This document shows positions 36,835 through 43,995 of a stretch of DNA of 64,000 nucleotides, one piece after another (the first letter of the stretch is position 1; each line of letters opens with the position of its first letter). A model generated the notes under the pieces. The model was not told the DNA's origin. It searched no databases and was given only the letters and a program-made list of their open reading frames with translations. Source of the stretch: Allobosea sp. (GTDB taxonomy: Bacteria > Pseudomonadota > Alphaproteobacteria > Rhizobiales > Beijerinckiaceae); the NCBI RefSeq assembly GCF_017308075.1, contig NZ_JAFKFX010000023.1, positions 310,001 to 374,000 of the forward strand. The letters run 5' to 3'. The position numbers and the translations under genes were made by a program.

Positions 36835-36919
36835 GTCTTACCGAGTGCTATGCTTGCGATCGGCTGGCAAGCAGTGCCTCGGGGGGCCGGCTTTCGGCCG
36901 CGACAAGAGGATTTGAGCC

Positions 36920-37081
36920 ATGGGTCTTTTGATTTCGCTTTTCATCACCGTGCTGGTCATCGGCCTGGTGCTTTATCTCGTGCGGATGCTGCCGCTCGAC
37001 GGCAACATCAAGAACATCCTCCAGATCATCGTCATCATCATCGGCATCATCTCGCTGCTGCGCTATCTCGCGGTGTTCTAG
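36920..37081 (+). CDS. Thivi_2564-like small two-helix membrane protein
   Basis: 53 residues: two hydrophobic helices (GLLISLFITVLVIGLVLYLV and the IIVIIIGIISLLRYLAVF end) joined by RMLPLDGNIKNILQ. The MDxxIKxIL-type linker and size match the Thivi_2564 family of tiny inner-membrane proteins. A sigma-EcfG-type promoter precedes it, suggesting induction in the general stress response. The exact function of the family is unknown. Confidence 0.82.
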   Translation: MGLLISLFITVLVIGLVLYLVRMLPLDGNIKNILQIIVIIIGIISLLRYLAVF

Positions 37082-37252
37082 TAGGGGGCCGCCGTCACTC
37101 CCGCCTTCGCGGTGGGTGTCCACGAGCAGGCGTCGATCAGACAACAACGTGGCGCGGCGTGGATGGCCGAAGAATGTCGGCCGTGACGGCGAGCGGCGCA
37201 GGAGTCTGCCGGAACCCGCCGATTGACGGTTGCATCGCGCTGATCCACTCTT

Positions 37253-37310
37253 TCGAATGGTCCAAAAGGGCCCCGGGGCGCTGCGCGTCACGGGGCCCTT
37301 GTCCATTCGA
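37253..37310 (+). promoter_or_regulatory. Long leader hairpin before the URC-like operon
   Basis: TCGAATGG (37253-37260) pairs with CCATTCGA (37303-37310). Inside, AAGGGCCCCG (37266-37275) pairs with CGGGGCCCTT (37291-37300). The structure ends 15 bases before the ATG of the GTP cyclohydrolase II-like gene, next to its Shine-Dalgarno region. It could be an attenuator, a translational control element, or a repeat that landed there. Confidence 0.5.
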
Positions 37311-37325
37311 GAAGCGAAGCTGCCG

Positions 37326-38588
37326 ATGACGTCGCAGAACCGCACGAGCCATATCCGACTGACCTCCCATCCCGAGCCCGGCGGTGCCGCGGCCCGTTTC
37401 CCGATCCATTGGGGCGCGGCGACGCCAGAGGAGCGCGGCCCGGTCATCGCCTCGACCACCAACCCCGCCGATCGCAATGTCATCGGCGCCCATGGCGGCT
37501 CCTATTCGGTTTATCGGGCGCTCGCGATCTCGGCCCGCGCCATGAATCCGGCACAGCGGCCGGACCTGACCAACACCCACCCGACCGCCGAGATCCTGCC
37601 GCAGCCGCAATGGTTCGAGCCCGGGAAGATCGTCTCGCTCGACCCGTTCGGCCATCGCGTCGCTCAGGATTTCGGCCAGTGGATCGGCGAGGGCGTCGAC
37701 ATCCGCCCGACCATCGCCGTCACCAAGGCGAGGCTCAACCTGCCGGAAATCCTCGCCGCCATGGCTGGGCACCGGCTCGCCGCCGACGGCCATATCCTGC
37801 ACGGCTCCGGCGACATCAGCGTCACCAAGATCGCGGTCGACCCGGTCTGGCATCTGCCGGGCATCGCCGAGCGCTTCGGCACCAGCGAGAACCTGCTGCG
37901 CCGCACCCTGTTCGAGCAGACCGGTGGCATGTATCCGGAATTGGTGACGCGGCCCGACCTCAAGGTCTTCCTGCCGCCGATCGGCTCGATCACCGCCTAT
38001 GTCATCGGCGAGGTCGCGGCGATCGCCGATCCCGGGCGCAAGCTCGCCTGCCGCGTCCATGACGAGTGCAACGGCTCCGATGTCTTCGGTTCCGACATCT
38101 GCACCTGCCGGCCTTATCTCGTGCACGGTATCGAGGAGGCGGTTAAGGAGGCGCAGGGCGGCGGCGTCGGCCTGATCGTCTACAACCGCAAGGAGGGCAG
38201 GGCGCTCGGCGAGGTCACCAAGTTTCTCGTCTACAACGCCCGCAAGCGTCAGGAGGGCGGCGATTCCGCCGCGACCTATTTCGAGCGCACCGAATGCGTC
38301 GCCGGCGTGCAGGATGCCCGCTTCCAGCAATTGATGCCGGATGTGCTGCACTGGCTTGGCGTCAGGAAGATCGACCGGCTGATGTCGATGTCCAACATGA
38401 AGTATGACGCCATGGTCGAGAGCGGCATCGAGATCGGCGAGCGCGTCGCGATCCCGCCCGAGCTGATCCCGCCCGACGCCTCGGTCGAGATCGAGGCCAA
38501 GAAGGCCGCGGGCTATTATTCGCCGGACGGCACGCCCGGCGACAACGCGCTGAAATCCACGGTCGGCCGCGACCTCGAGAAATTCTGA
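37326..38588 (+). CDS. GTP cyclohydrolase II-like protein, URC1 type (uracil catabolism)
   Basis: 420 residues from the ATG at 37326 (MTSQNRTSHIRLTSHPEPGG), with a weak GAAGCGAAG upstream; the longer frame runs through the leader hairpin. The C-terminal half holds the GTP cyclohydrolase II zinc ligands, C-x10-C-x-C in DECNGSDVFGSDICTC, and the NRKEGRALGEVTKF region. The N-terminal half (GPVIASTTNPADRNVIGAHG) is specific to the URC1/Urg1 branch rather than to RibA of riboflavin synthesis. It is followed five bases later by the DUF1688 gene and then upp, the order expected for a bacterial URC pathway. Confidence 0.85.
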   Translation: MTSQNRTSHIRLTSHPEPGGAAARFPIHWGAATPEERGPVIASTTNPADRNVIGAHGGSYSVYRALAISARAMNPAQRPDLTNTHPTAEILPQPQWFEPGKIVSLDPFGHRVAQDFGQWIGEGVDIRPTIAVTKARLNLPEILAAMAGHRLAADGHILHGSGDISVTKIAVDPVWHLPGIAERFGTSENLLRRTLFEQTGGMYPELVTRPDLKVFLPPIGSITAYVIGEVAAIADPGRKLACRVHDECNGSDVFGSDICTCRPYLVHGIEEAVKEAQGGGVGLIVYNRKEGRALGEVTKFLVYNARKRQEGGDSAATYFERTECVAGVQDARFQQLMPDVLHWLGVRKIDRLMSMSNMKYDAMVESGIEIGERVAIPPELIPPDASVEIEAKKAAGYYSPDGTPGDNALKSTVGRDLEKF

Positions 38589-38593
38589 GTGCC

Positions 38594-39811
38594 ATGCCTG
38601 ACTCCAATCCCGAAGCCGTCCGCCAGTTGCTGAAGCCAGCCGTCATCCGCGAGCGGGCGCAGGAGATGCTGCAGCTCGGCCTCGACGGCCGGCTCTCGCA
38701 TTTCAGCGTGCATCCCGAACGGCTCGATGTCTGCGCGGATTATGTCCTGGCGACGATCCGCAAGAACTATCCGACGCTCGATATTCCCTTCCATGCGCGC
38801 TGGCGGCATTTTGTCGTCGCCGGCGTCGACCGTTGGCGCAGCCTCGACGAAGCCGCCGGGTTCGCCGATGCCGGTGCGCGCGGCCGCGCCGCCTATGACC
38901 TCGCCATCGTCAGCGTGCTGCTCGACGCCGGCGCCGGCCCGGCCTGGCGCTATCGCGACGGGCTGACCGGTATGCTCATCGGCCGTTCGGAAGGGCTGGC
39001 GCTGGCTTCGCTCGACATGTTCGCCGCCGGCTTGTTCTCCGGCGATCCCGCCGACCCGCTACGCGTCGACAGCGACGTGCTGAAGCGGCTCGATGCGGCG
39101 AGCTTGGCCGAAGGCTTCCAGGCCGGCGAGGCCAATCCGCTGGTCAGCCTCGAAGGCCGCGCCGCCCTGCTCAACCGGCTCGGAGAGGAGCTCGAAAAGC
39201 ATGGGCTCGACCGGCCCGGCGGCCTGTTCGACCGGCTGTTCGCGGCGGCCGAGGGCGGCACGCTCCGCGCCAGCTATATCCTGTCGCAGGTGCTGGAGGT
39301 GCTCGGCGGCATCTGGCCCTCGCGCCTGAGCTATGCCGGCATCCCGCTCGGCGACAGCTGGAAGCACCCGCTGATCGCGCAGGGCAGCGTCACCGCCGGC
39401 ATCATGCCCTTCCACAAGCTTTCGCAATGGCTGAGCTATTCGCTGATCGAGCCGCTGCAATGGGCCGGCATCGAGGTCGTCGACATCGACGAGCTCACGG
39501 GCCTGCCCGAATATCGCAATGGCGGCCTGTTCCTCGATCTCGGCGTGATCGCGCTGAAGCAGGAGGAGGATCGCTCCGGCGCCCATGCGGTCGGCTCCGA
39601 GATCGTGGTCGAATGGCGGGCGCTCACCGTCGCCCTGCTCGACCGGATCGGAGCGCTGGTGCGCGAGCGTCTTGGTCTGACCCGCGAGCAATTGCCGCTC
39701 GCCAAGGTGCTCGAAGGCGGTACCTGGTCGGCCGGGCGCCGTATCGCCGCCGAGAAACGCGAAGGCGGCGGGCCGCCCTTGACCATCGTCAGCGACGGCA
39801 CGGTATTCTAA
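38594..39811 (+). CDS. DUF1688 protein, URC4/Urg3 family
   Basis: 405 residues covering the full DUF1688 length. Recognisable stretches are HFSVHPERLDVCADYVLATI, PFHARWRHFVVAGVDRW and LPEYRNGGLFLDLGVI. The fungal homologue URC4 is required for growth on uracil as nitrogen source, but its biochemical step is unknown. It is tightly coupled to the URC1-like gene. No signal peptide, so cytoplasmic. Confidence 0.88.
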   Translation: MPDSNPEAVRQLLKPAVIRERAQEMLQLGLDGRLSHFSVHPERLDVCADYVLATIRKNYPTLDIPFHARWRHFVVAGVDRWRSLDEAAGFADAGARGRAAYDLAIVSVLLDAGAGPAWRYRDGLTGMLIGRSEGLALASLDMFAAGLFSGDPADPLRVDSDVLKRLDAASLAEGFQAGEANPLVSLEGRAALLNRLGEELEKHGLDRPGGLFDRLFAAAEGGTLRASYILSQVLEVLGGIWPSRLSYAGIPLGDSWKHPLIAQGSVTAGIMPFHKLSQWLSYSLIEPLQWAGIEVVDIDELTGLPEYRNGGLFLDLGVIALKQEEDRSGAHAVGSEIVVEWRALTVALLDRIGALVRERLGLTREQLPLAKVLEGGTWSAGRRIAAEKREGGGPPLTIVSDGTVF

Positions 39812-39906
39812 ACCTCGATGAGGTAAAGGCTCGGAAATCTGCCGTCATCCCGGACGGCCGCAGGCCGCTCCGGGAGCCATCGAAGGGCGGAGAACTCTAT
39901 GATGGA

Positions 39907-39936
39907 TCCCGGCGCTCCGCTTCGCTGCGGCCGGGA
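39907..39936. repeat. Intergenic palindromic repeat (TCCCGG family)
   Basis: TCCCGG (39907-39912) and CCGGGA (39931-39936) around a GCTCCGCTTCGCTGC centre, resembling the unit at 3244-3275. A second half-unit (GTCATCCCGGACGGC) lies at 39843-39858. The rest of 39812-39991 has no recognisable gene. Confidence 0.6.
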
Positions 39937-39991
39937 CGGCAGCTTTGCTTCAGGGAACCTATCCCATCGCCGCTACAAGGGGGCATAACGA

Positions 39992-40633
39992 ATGACCACG
40001 CATTCCGACGGCGTCACCGTCGTCGACCATCCGCTGGTGCAGCACAAGCTGACGCTGATGCGCGAAAAGGAGCGCTCGACCAAGAGCTTTCGTCAGTTGC
40101 TGAACGAGATCGGCATGCTGCTCTGCTACGAGGTGACGCGCGACCTGCCGACCGAGATGATCGAGGTCGAGACGCCGCTGCAGAAGACGATGCAGCCGGT
40201 GATCTCCGGCAAGAAGCTGGTCTTCGCGCCGATCCTGCGCGCCGGCGTCGGCTTCCTCGACGGCATGCTCGAACTGGTGCCGGCCGCCCGCGTCGCCCAT
40301 ATCGGCCTCTACCGCGATCCCGAGACGCTGCAGGCGGTCGAGTACTATTTCAAGGCGCCCTCCGACATCGCCGACCGCATGATCGTGGTGATGGACCCGA
40401 TGCTGGCGACGGCCAACTCGGCCGTCGCCGCCGTCGACCGGCTGAAGGAGCGCGGCGCCCATGATCTGCGCTTCGTCTGCCTGCTCGCGGCGCCCGAGGG
40501 CATCGCCCGCATGCGCGACGCCCATCCCGATGTCCGGATCTGGACGGCGGCCATCGACGAGCGTCTCAACGATCACGGCTACATCGTCCCCGGCCTCGGC
40601 GATGCCGGCGACCGCATGTTCGGGACGCGCTGA
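39992..40633 (+). CDS. upp: Uracil phosphoribosyltransferase
   Basis: 213 residues. The PRPP-binding loop is [20 protein letters not shown], and the C-terminal uracil-binding segment is [20 protein letters not shown]. It converts uracil and PRPP to UMP. In yeast the corresponding enzyme (URC6) is the entry step of the URC route, which fits the two genes upstream. About 180 bases with a repeat separate it from the DUF1688 gene, so it may have its own promoter. Confidence 0.96.
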   Translation: MTTHSDGVTVVDHPLVQHKLTLMREKERSTKSFRQLLNEIGMLLCYEVTRDLPTEMIEVETPLQKTMQPVISGKKLVFAPILRAGVGFLDGMLELVPAARVAHIGLYRDPETLQAVEYYFKAPSDIADRMIVVMDPMLATANSAVAAVDRLKERGAHDLRFVCLLAAPEGIARMRDAHPDVRIWTAAIDERLNDHGYIVPGLGDAGDRMFGTR

Positions 40634-40643
40634 GCGCCTGTCC

Positions 40644-40686
40644 TTGTCGTTTTGGCGATATGCCCCTATTCTGTAGGCATATTGCC
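40644..40686 (+). promoter_or_regulatory. Promoter and operator of the RES-Xre module
   Basis: TTGTCG (40644-40649), 17 bp, TATTCT (40667-40672) form a good sigma-70-type promoter. An 11-bp inverted repeat with one mismatch, GGCGATATGCC (40654-40664) and GGCATATTGCC (40676-40686), has an 11-nt centre that contains the -10. A repressor bound here would block transcription, consistent with autoregulation by the Xre antitoxin. Confidence 0.75.
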
Positions 40687-40695
40687 AGGGAGACG

Positions 40696-41127
40696 ATGGT
40701 GACGACGATCCGTGCAGTGGACGTGGTGGGTGGCCCGGAGGTGATCGGTGCTCCGCTCGACAGTGCGCGCGCGATCATCGCGGCGGTCCGGCGCGGCTTT
40801 CCGGTGGCGGCGGTGGAACATGTCATCGCCAGCGGCCGCATGACGCTGGCCGAGATCGACGAGGTCGTGCTGCCGCGCAAGACGCTCAGCCACCGGCGCA
40901 AGATCGGCACCTTGACCAGCGAGCAGTCCGACCGGCTGGTCCGGGCCGCCCGGGTCATCGCAGAAGCGGAGGAGACCTTCGGCTCGCAGGAAAAGGCCGG
41001 CAGATGGCTGCGCCGGCCGACCGAGGCACTGGGCGGCGAAAAGCCGATCGCGCTGCTCGACACCAGCGCGGGTGCGGCCGAAGTCGAGACGCTGCTCGGC
41101 CGGATCGCGCACGGCATCGCTGCCTGA
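40696..41127 (+). CDS. Antitoxin Xre/MbcA/ParS, DUF2384 type
   Basis: 143 residues from the ATG at 40696 behind AGGGAG; an in-frame ATG at 40660 falls inside the operator and before the inferred transcription start, so it is unlikely. The N-terminal helical Xre-like part (MTLAEIDEVVLPRKTLSHRR) is followed by the DUF2384 C-terminus WLRRPTEALGGEKPIALLDT. That part binds the toxin active site in solved RES-Xre complexes. Its TGA overlaps the toxin ATG. Confidence 0.9.
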   Translation: MVTTIRAVDVVGGPEVIGAPLDSARAIIAAVRRGFPVAAVEHVIASGRMTLAEIDEVVLPRKTLSHRRKIGTLTSEQSDRLVRAARVIAEAEETFGSQEKAGRWLRRPTEALGGEKPIALLDTSAGAAEVETLLGRIAHGIAA

Positions 41128-41573
41128 TGCGGGTCTGGCGCGTCTGCCGCGCCGCCTTCGCCGATCTCGGCGGGGAGGGCGCGAGGCTTTATGGCGGGCG
41201 CTGGAACTCGCCGGGGCGGCCGGTCGTCTACACCGCCGAGAACCCCGCCCTGGCCATATTGGAGGTCCGCGTCCATCTCGATCTCGAGCCGGACCTGATC
41301 CCCGATGATTATGTCCTGATCGAGATCGACCTCGCCGGGGCCGCTTGCGAGGAGGTGGCGGCCTTGCCGGAGGATCCGAAGCAGGTCGGCGACGCCTGGC
41401 TGGCGGAAGGCCGCACGCCGGTGCTGAAGGTTCCCTCTTTCGCCGCACCGCGCAGCGCCAACTTTCTGATCAACCCTGCCCATGCCGGCCGGAGTTCCGT
41501 CGCTGTGATCGGGCAAGAGAAGTTCAGCTTCGACCGTCGCCTCTGGCTGCCGCTATCCGGCACGATCTTGTAA
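41127..41573 (+). CDS. RES-domain toxin
   Basis: 148 residues. The RES domain signature is present: arginine in LYGGRWNSPG, then VVYTAENPALAILEVRVHL with the glutamate, and the serine in NPAHAGRSSVAV. Characterised RES toxins degrade or ADP-ribosylate using NAD, stopping growth. Translationally coupled to the antitoxin by a 1-codon overlap (TGATG). A strong hairpin at 41598-41621 ends the operon. Confidence 0.92.
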   Translation: MRVWRVCRAAFADLGGEGARLYGGRWNSPGRPVVYTAENPALAILEVRVHLDLEPDLIPDDYVLIEIDLAGAACEEVAALPEDPKQVGDAWLAEGRTPVLKVPSFAAPRSANFLINPAHAGRSSVAVIGQEKFSFDRRLWLPLSGTIL

Positions 41574-41597
41574 GTGCGGCGCGCCTGTCATGCGAAA

Positions 41598-41621
41598 GGC
41601 CCGCCCATTTCTGGGCGGGCC
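41598..41621. terminator. Terminator after the RES toxin gene
   Basis: A 10-bp perfect stem (GGCCCGCCCA at 41598-41607, complement at 41612-41621) with a TTTC loop. It sits between convergent genes and may serve both. On the minus strand it is followed by TTTCGC. Confidence 0.75.
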
Positions 41622-41686
41622 CCCGCTGCCGGCTTTCACTCAGGCCGCGATGGCGCGAGCTCAGCCGGAGCTCCGAAACCGGCCGC

Positions 41687-42106
41687 TTATTCGATGATCT
41701 GGACGATGCGACGGGACTGCGGATCGACCAGGACCGTGCGATCGTTGACGACGGTGTAGCGGTAATTGGTCTCGCCGAACTCGCGCGGCACCTCATAGTA
41801 GCGGACGCCCTCGCGCGGCAGCGTCGCGCCGACGACCACCGGCTCGGCATAAGTATAGGACGGGACGCGCTGCTCGACCACATAGGTCTTGAAGCGTGGG
41901 GTGTTGTCGCCGATGATCGCGCCGACCACGGCACCGCCGACGCCGCCGACGACGGCTCCGACCGGGCCGCCCACCACCGCGCCGCCGACCGCGCCGGCCG
42001 TGGCACCGCCCAGAGCGCCGCCCTGGGCGCCCTGAGGATTCTGCTGGGCCAAGGCCGCGGCCGGGGTGATGGCGAGGGCGGTAACGAGCGCAAGCTTCTT
42101 GATCAT
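41687..42106 (-). CDS. DUF1236 protein with glycine-zipper segment, exported
   Basis: 139 residues from the ATG at 42106, with GAAGGAGAAC upstream. A signal peptide (MIKKLALVTALAITPAAALA) is followed by a Gly/Ala/Val stretch with GGAVVGGPVGAVVGGVGGAV periodicity, which could insert in a membrane. The C-terminal DUF1236 domain is GVRYYEVPREFGETNYRYTV and VLVDPQSRRIVQII. A sigma-EcfG-type promoter lies 37 bases before the ATG. Its job is unknown. Confidence 0.88.
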   Translation of the reverse strand: MIKKLALVTALAITPAAALAQQNPQGAQGGALGGATAGAVGGAVVGGPVGAVVGGVGGAVVGAIIGDNTPRFKTYVVEQRVPSYTYAEPVVVGATLPREGVRYYEVPREFGETNYRYTVVNDRTVLVDPQSRRIVQIIE

Positions 42107-42142
42107 GTCCGTTCTCCTTCTGAGGGAAACCTCGGCAGCAAG

Positions 42143-42168
42143 AACGGCAAAGGCGAGCGCGGGGTTCC
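42143..42168 (-). promoter_or_regulatory. EcfG (general stress) sigma-factor promoter
   Basis: On the minus strand GGAAC (42168-42164), 17 bp, CGTT (42146-42143): consensus sigma-EcfG elements, with the DUF1236 ATG 37 bases further on. Confidence 0.75.
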
Positions 42169-42175
42169 GCCCATA

Positions 42176-42208
42176 CGCGTTCACGAGCTGTGACGATTCG
42201 TGAACGCG
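42176..42208. repeat. 11-bp inverted repeat between the ureidoglycolate lyase and DUF1236 genes
   Basis: CGCGTTCACGA (42176-42186) and TCGTGAACGCG (42198-42208), perfect arms, 11-nt centre. It lies 22 bases beyond the lyase stop and just upstream of the EcfG promoter. It can be a terminator of the lyase gene or an operator; on the plus strand GAGGTTTTT follows. Confidence 0.6.
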
Positions 42209-42229
42209 CCTGAGGTTTTTCCCGTCTTG

Positions 42230-42760
42230 TCAGGGGCTTGTGTCGATCACGACGTCGATGCCCACCGCCGCGAGATCATGGACCTGAGTCCGTTGCGGCG
42301 GTTTGCCGGCATTGGCGAAGAGCTCGTCGACGGTGGCCTCCTCGGAGAGGAAGAGGAAATCGGCATAGGCCCCGACCTCTGGATAGGCGTCGATGGCGTG
42401 CCAGGTGCCGCGATGGAACATCACGCCGGTGCGGTCGAGGCGGAAGGCGCGTAGCGCTTCGGGCGCAGGTGGCGTCTCGGCAGGCTCTCCGACCACGATG
42501 ATCGCCGGGGGCCCGCCGAGCGGCAGGCGCGCCTCGGTGACGCAGAGATGGCGTTCGATCACGCCGACGGTGAATGGCCGGGCGTGATAGCGCACGATCT
42601 GCAGGCGCGGCCGGGTTTCGGCTGCGAAGGGCTGGAGCCAGATGTCGTAGCCGTCGCGGCCGGCATCGCGCGGGCCGTCCGGCCACAGCAACCGGCCATA
42701 GGGCGCGAAGGCCTCCGGCGTCAGCGGCGCAACGGCAATGCGAATCGTCCGGTTCATCAT
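42230..42760 (-). CDS. Ureidoglycolate lyase family protein
   Basis: 176 residues of the AllA-type cupin family. Starts MMNRTIRIAVAPLTPEAFAP behind GGAGGAGAC. Key stretches: FTVGVIERHLCVTEARLPLG, and FHRGTWHAIDAYPEVGAYADFL with the conserved GTWH. AllA cleaves ureidoglycolate to glyoxylate and urea in purine breakdown. No other allantoin genes are in the window, so the true substrate is uncertain. A terminator separates it from the tct operon upstream. Confidence 0.82.
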   Translation of the reverse strand: MMNRTIRIAVAPLTPEAFAPYGRLLWPDGPRDAGRDGYDIWLQPFAAETRPRLQIVRYHARPFTVGVIERHLCVTEARLPLGGPPAIIVVGEPAETPPAPEALRAFRLDRTGVMFHRGTWHAIDAYPEVGAYADFLFLSEEATVDELFANAGKPPQRTQVHDLAAVGIDVVIDTSP

Positions 42761-42858
42761 GTCTCCTCCGGAAGCACATGGGCCCCGCTAGATCGCCGCG
42801 CGTCCGAACGGACGCGCTCACGGTGATTTATCTCATTGTTCTCGCATAGGAATTGTCA

Positions 42859-42879
42859 GAAAAGTGGATTCCACTTTTC
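42859..42879. repeat. Perfect palindrome GAAAAGTGGA-T-TCCACTTTTC
   Basis: A 21-bp palindrome with 10-bp arms in the gap between the lyase gene and tctC. The element at 58526-58551 is similar in its core (GCGAAAAA and CCACTTTTTCGC). I recall such sequences as common intergenic repeats of this order; not checked here. Confidence 0.65.
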
Positions 42880-42907
42880 GGTCCGTTGCTATAGGGCCCA
42901 AAAGCAA

Positions 42908-42931
42908 ACGGCGGACCTTGCGGCCCGCCGT
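42908..42931 (-). terminator. Terminator of the tct operon
   Basis: ACGGCGG (42908-42914) and CCGCCGT (42925-42931) form the stem. On the minus strand it is followed by TTTGCTTTTGG. It lies 32 bases beyond the tctC stop. Confidence 0.7.
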
Positions 42932-42962
42932 GACGATGCTGTGCGGGTTCGGCGCCCGGAGC

Positions 42963-43931
42963 TTACTTCGACGCGGCGGAGAGCACCGGCGCGAGCTTGT
43001 CGGCGTCGCGCTTGATCAGCGCGGCAAAGCCGGCGGGGGTGCGCTCTTCCTTGGTCGGGATCACCGTGCCGAGATCGAGCAGACGCTTCTTGACGTTCTC
43101 GTCGTTCAGCGCCTTGTCGAGCGCGTCGACGAGCTTGTCGACGACCTCCTTCGGCGTGCCCTTCGGCGCAGCGAGGCCGTTCCAGGCTTCGATCTGGTAC
43201 TCGGGCAGTCCGGCTTCCTTGGTGGTCGGGATGTTCGGCAGGGCCGGCGAGCGCTCGGCCGAGGCGATGGCATAGGCCTTGATCGTGCCGGCCTTGACCT
43301 GCTCGGAGACGCTGACGATCTGGTCGCACATGAAGTCGATCTGGCCCGAGACCAGGTCGTTCAGTGCCGGACCGGTGCCGCGATAGGCGACGGAGTTCAG
43401 CTTCGGCACGCCGAGCTGGCCCTTGAGCAGGGTGCAGGTCGTCCAGGAGACCGAGCCGACGCCGGCATGCGCTTCGTTGAGCTTGTCCGGGCTCGCCTTC
43501 ACGAGCGCGACGAACTCCTTCAGGTCCTTCGGCGCGAGATCCTTCTTGGCGACGATCAGGATCGGCGTGCCGCCGGCGAGGCCGATCGCCTGCATGCCGT
43601 TGATCGGGTCGTATTTCAGCCCGGGATAGGTCGCAGGCGCCGCCGAGAAGGTACCGAGATGGCCCATGGCGATGGTGTAGCCGTCCGGTGCCGCGGTCAG
43701 CGCGCGGGTGATGCCGGTGGTGCCACCGGCCCCGGCCACGTTTTCGACCACGACCTGCTGGCCGAGCGTCTTCGACATGCTCTCGCCGACGATGCGGGCG
43801 ATGATGTCGGTCGGGCCACCGGCCGCGAAAGGCACGATCATGGTGATCGGCCGCTCCGGATATTTGGTCTGCGCCTGGGCCGGGGCGGCGAGCGCCAGTG
43901 CGGCGACGACGCCGAGGGCGAGCTTCTTCAT
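42963..43931 (-). CDS. Tripartite tricarboxylate transporter substrate-binding protein (Bug/TctC)
   Basis: 322 residues from the ATG at 43931, behind GGGAGGAA. A signal peptide (MKKLALGVVAALALAAPAQA) is followed by YPERPITMIVPFAAGGPTDI and the VENVAGAGGTTG loop that bind the carboxylate in the Bug family. The protein is periplasmic and feeds TctAB, encoded upstream on the same strand. The ligand is not predictable; Bug proteins bind dicarboxylates, citrate, aromatic acids and others. Confidence 0.92.
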   Translation of the reverse strand: MKKLALGVVAALALAAPAQAQTKYPERPITMIVPFAAGGPTDIIARIVGESMSKTLGQQVVVENVAGAGGTTGITRALTAAPDGYTIAMGHLGTFSAAPATYPGLKYDPINGMQAIGLAGGTPILIVAKKDLAPKDLKEFVALVKASPDKLNEAHAGVGSVSWTTCTLLKGQLGVPKLNSVAYRGTGPALNDLVSGQIDFMCDQIVSVSEQVKAGTIKAYAIASAERSPALPNIPTTKEAGLPEYQIEAWNGLAAPKGTPKEVVDKLVDALDKALNDENVKKRLLDLGTVIPTKEERTPAGFAALIKRDADKLAPVLSAASK

Positions 43932-43995
43932 GCGTATTCCTCCCATTAAGCGGTTATCCAGAGATTTGCGGCGCAGGGCCGCCGAGGCAACCCCG

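Noticed and set aside
36848-37483. Minus-strand frame over the small membrane protein and URC1 start
   Set aside because: It runs through repeats and antisense to supported genes; no recognisable domain or ribosome-binding site.
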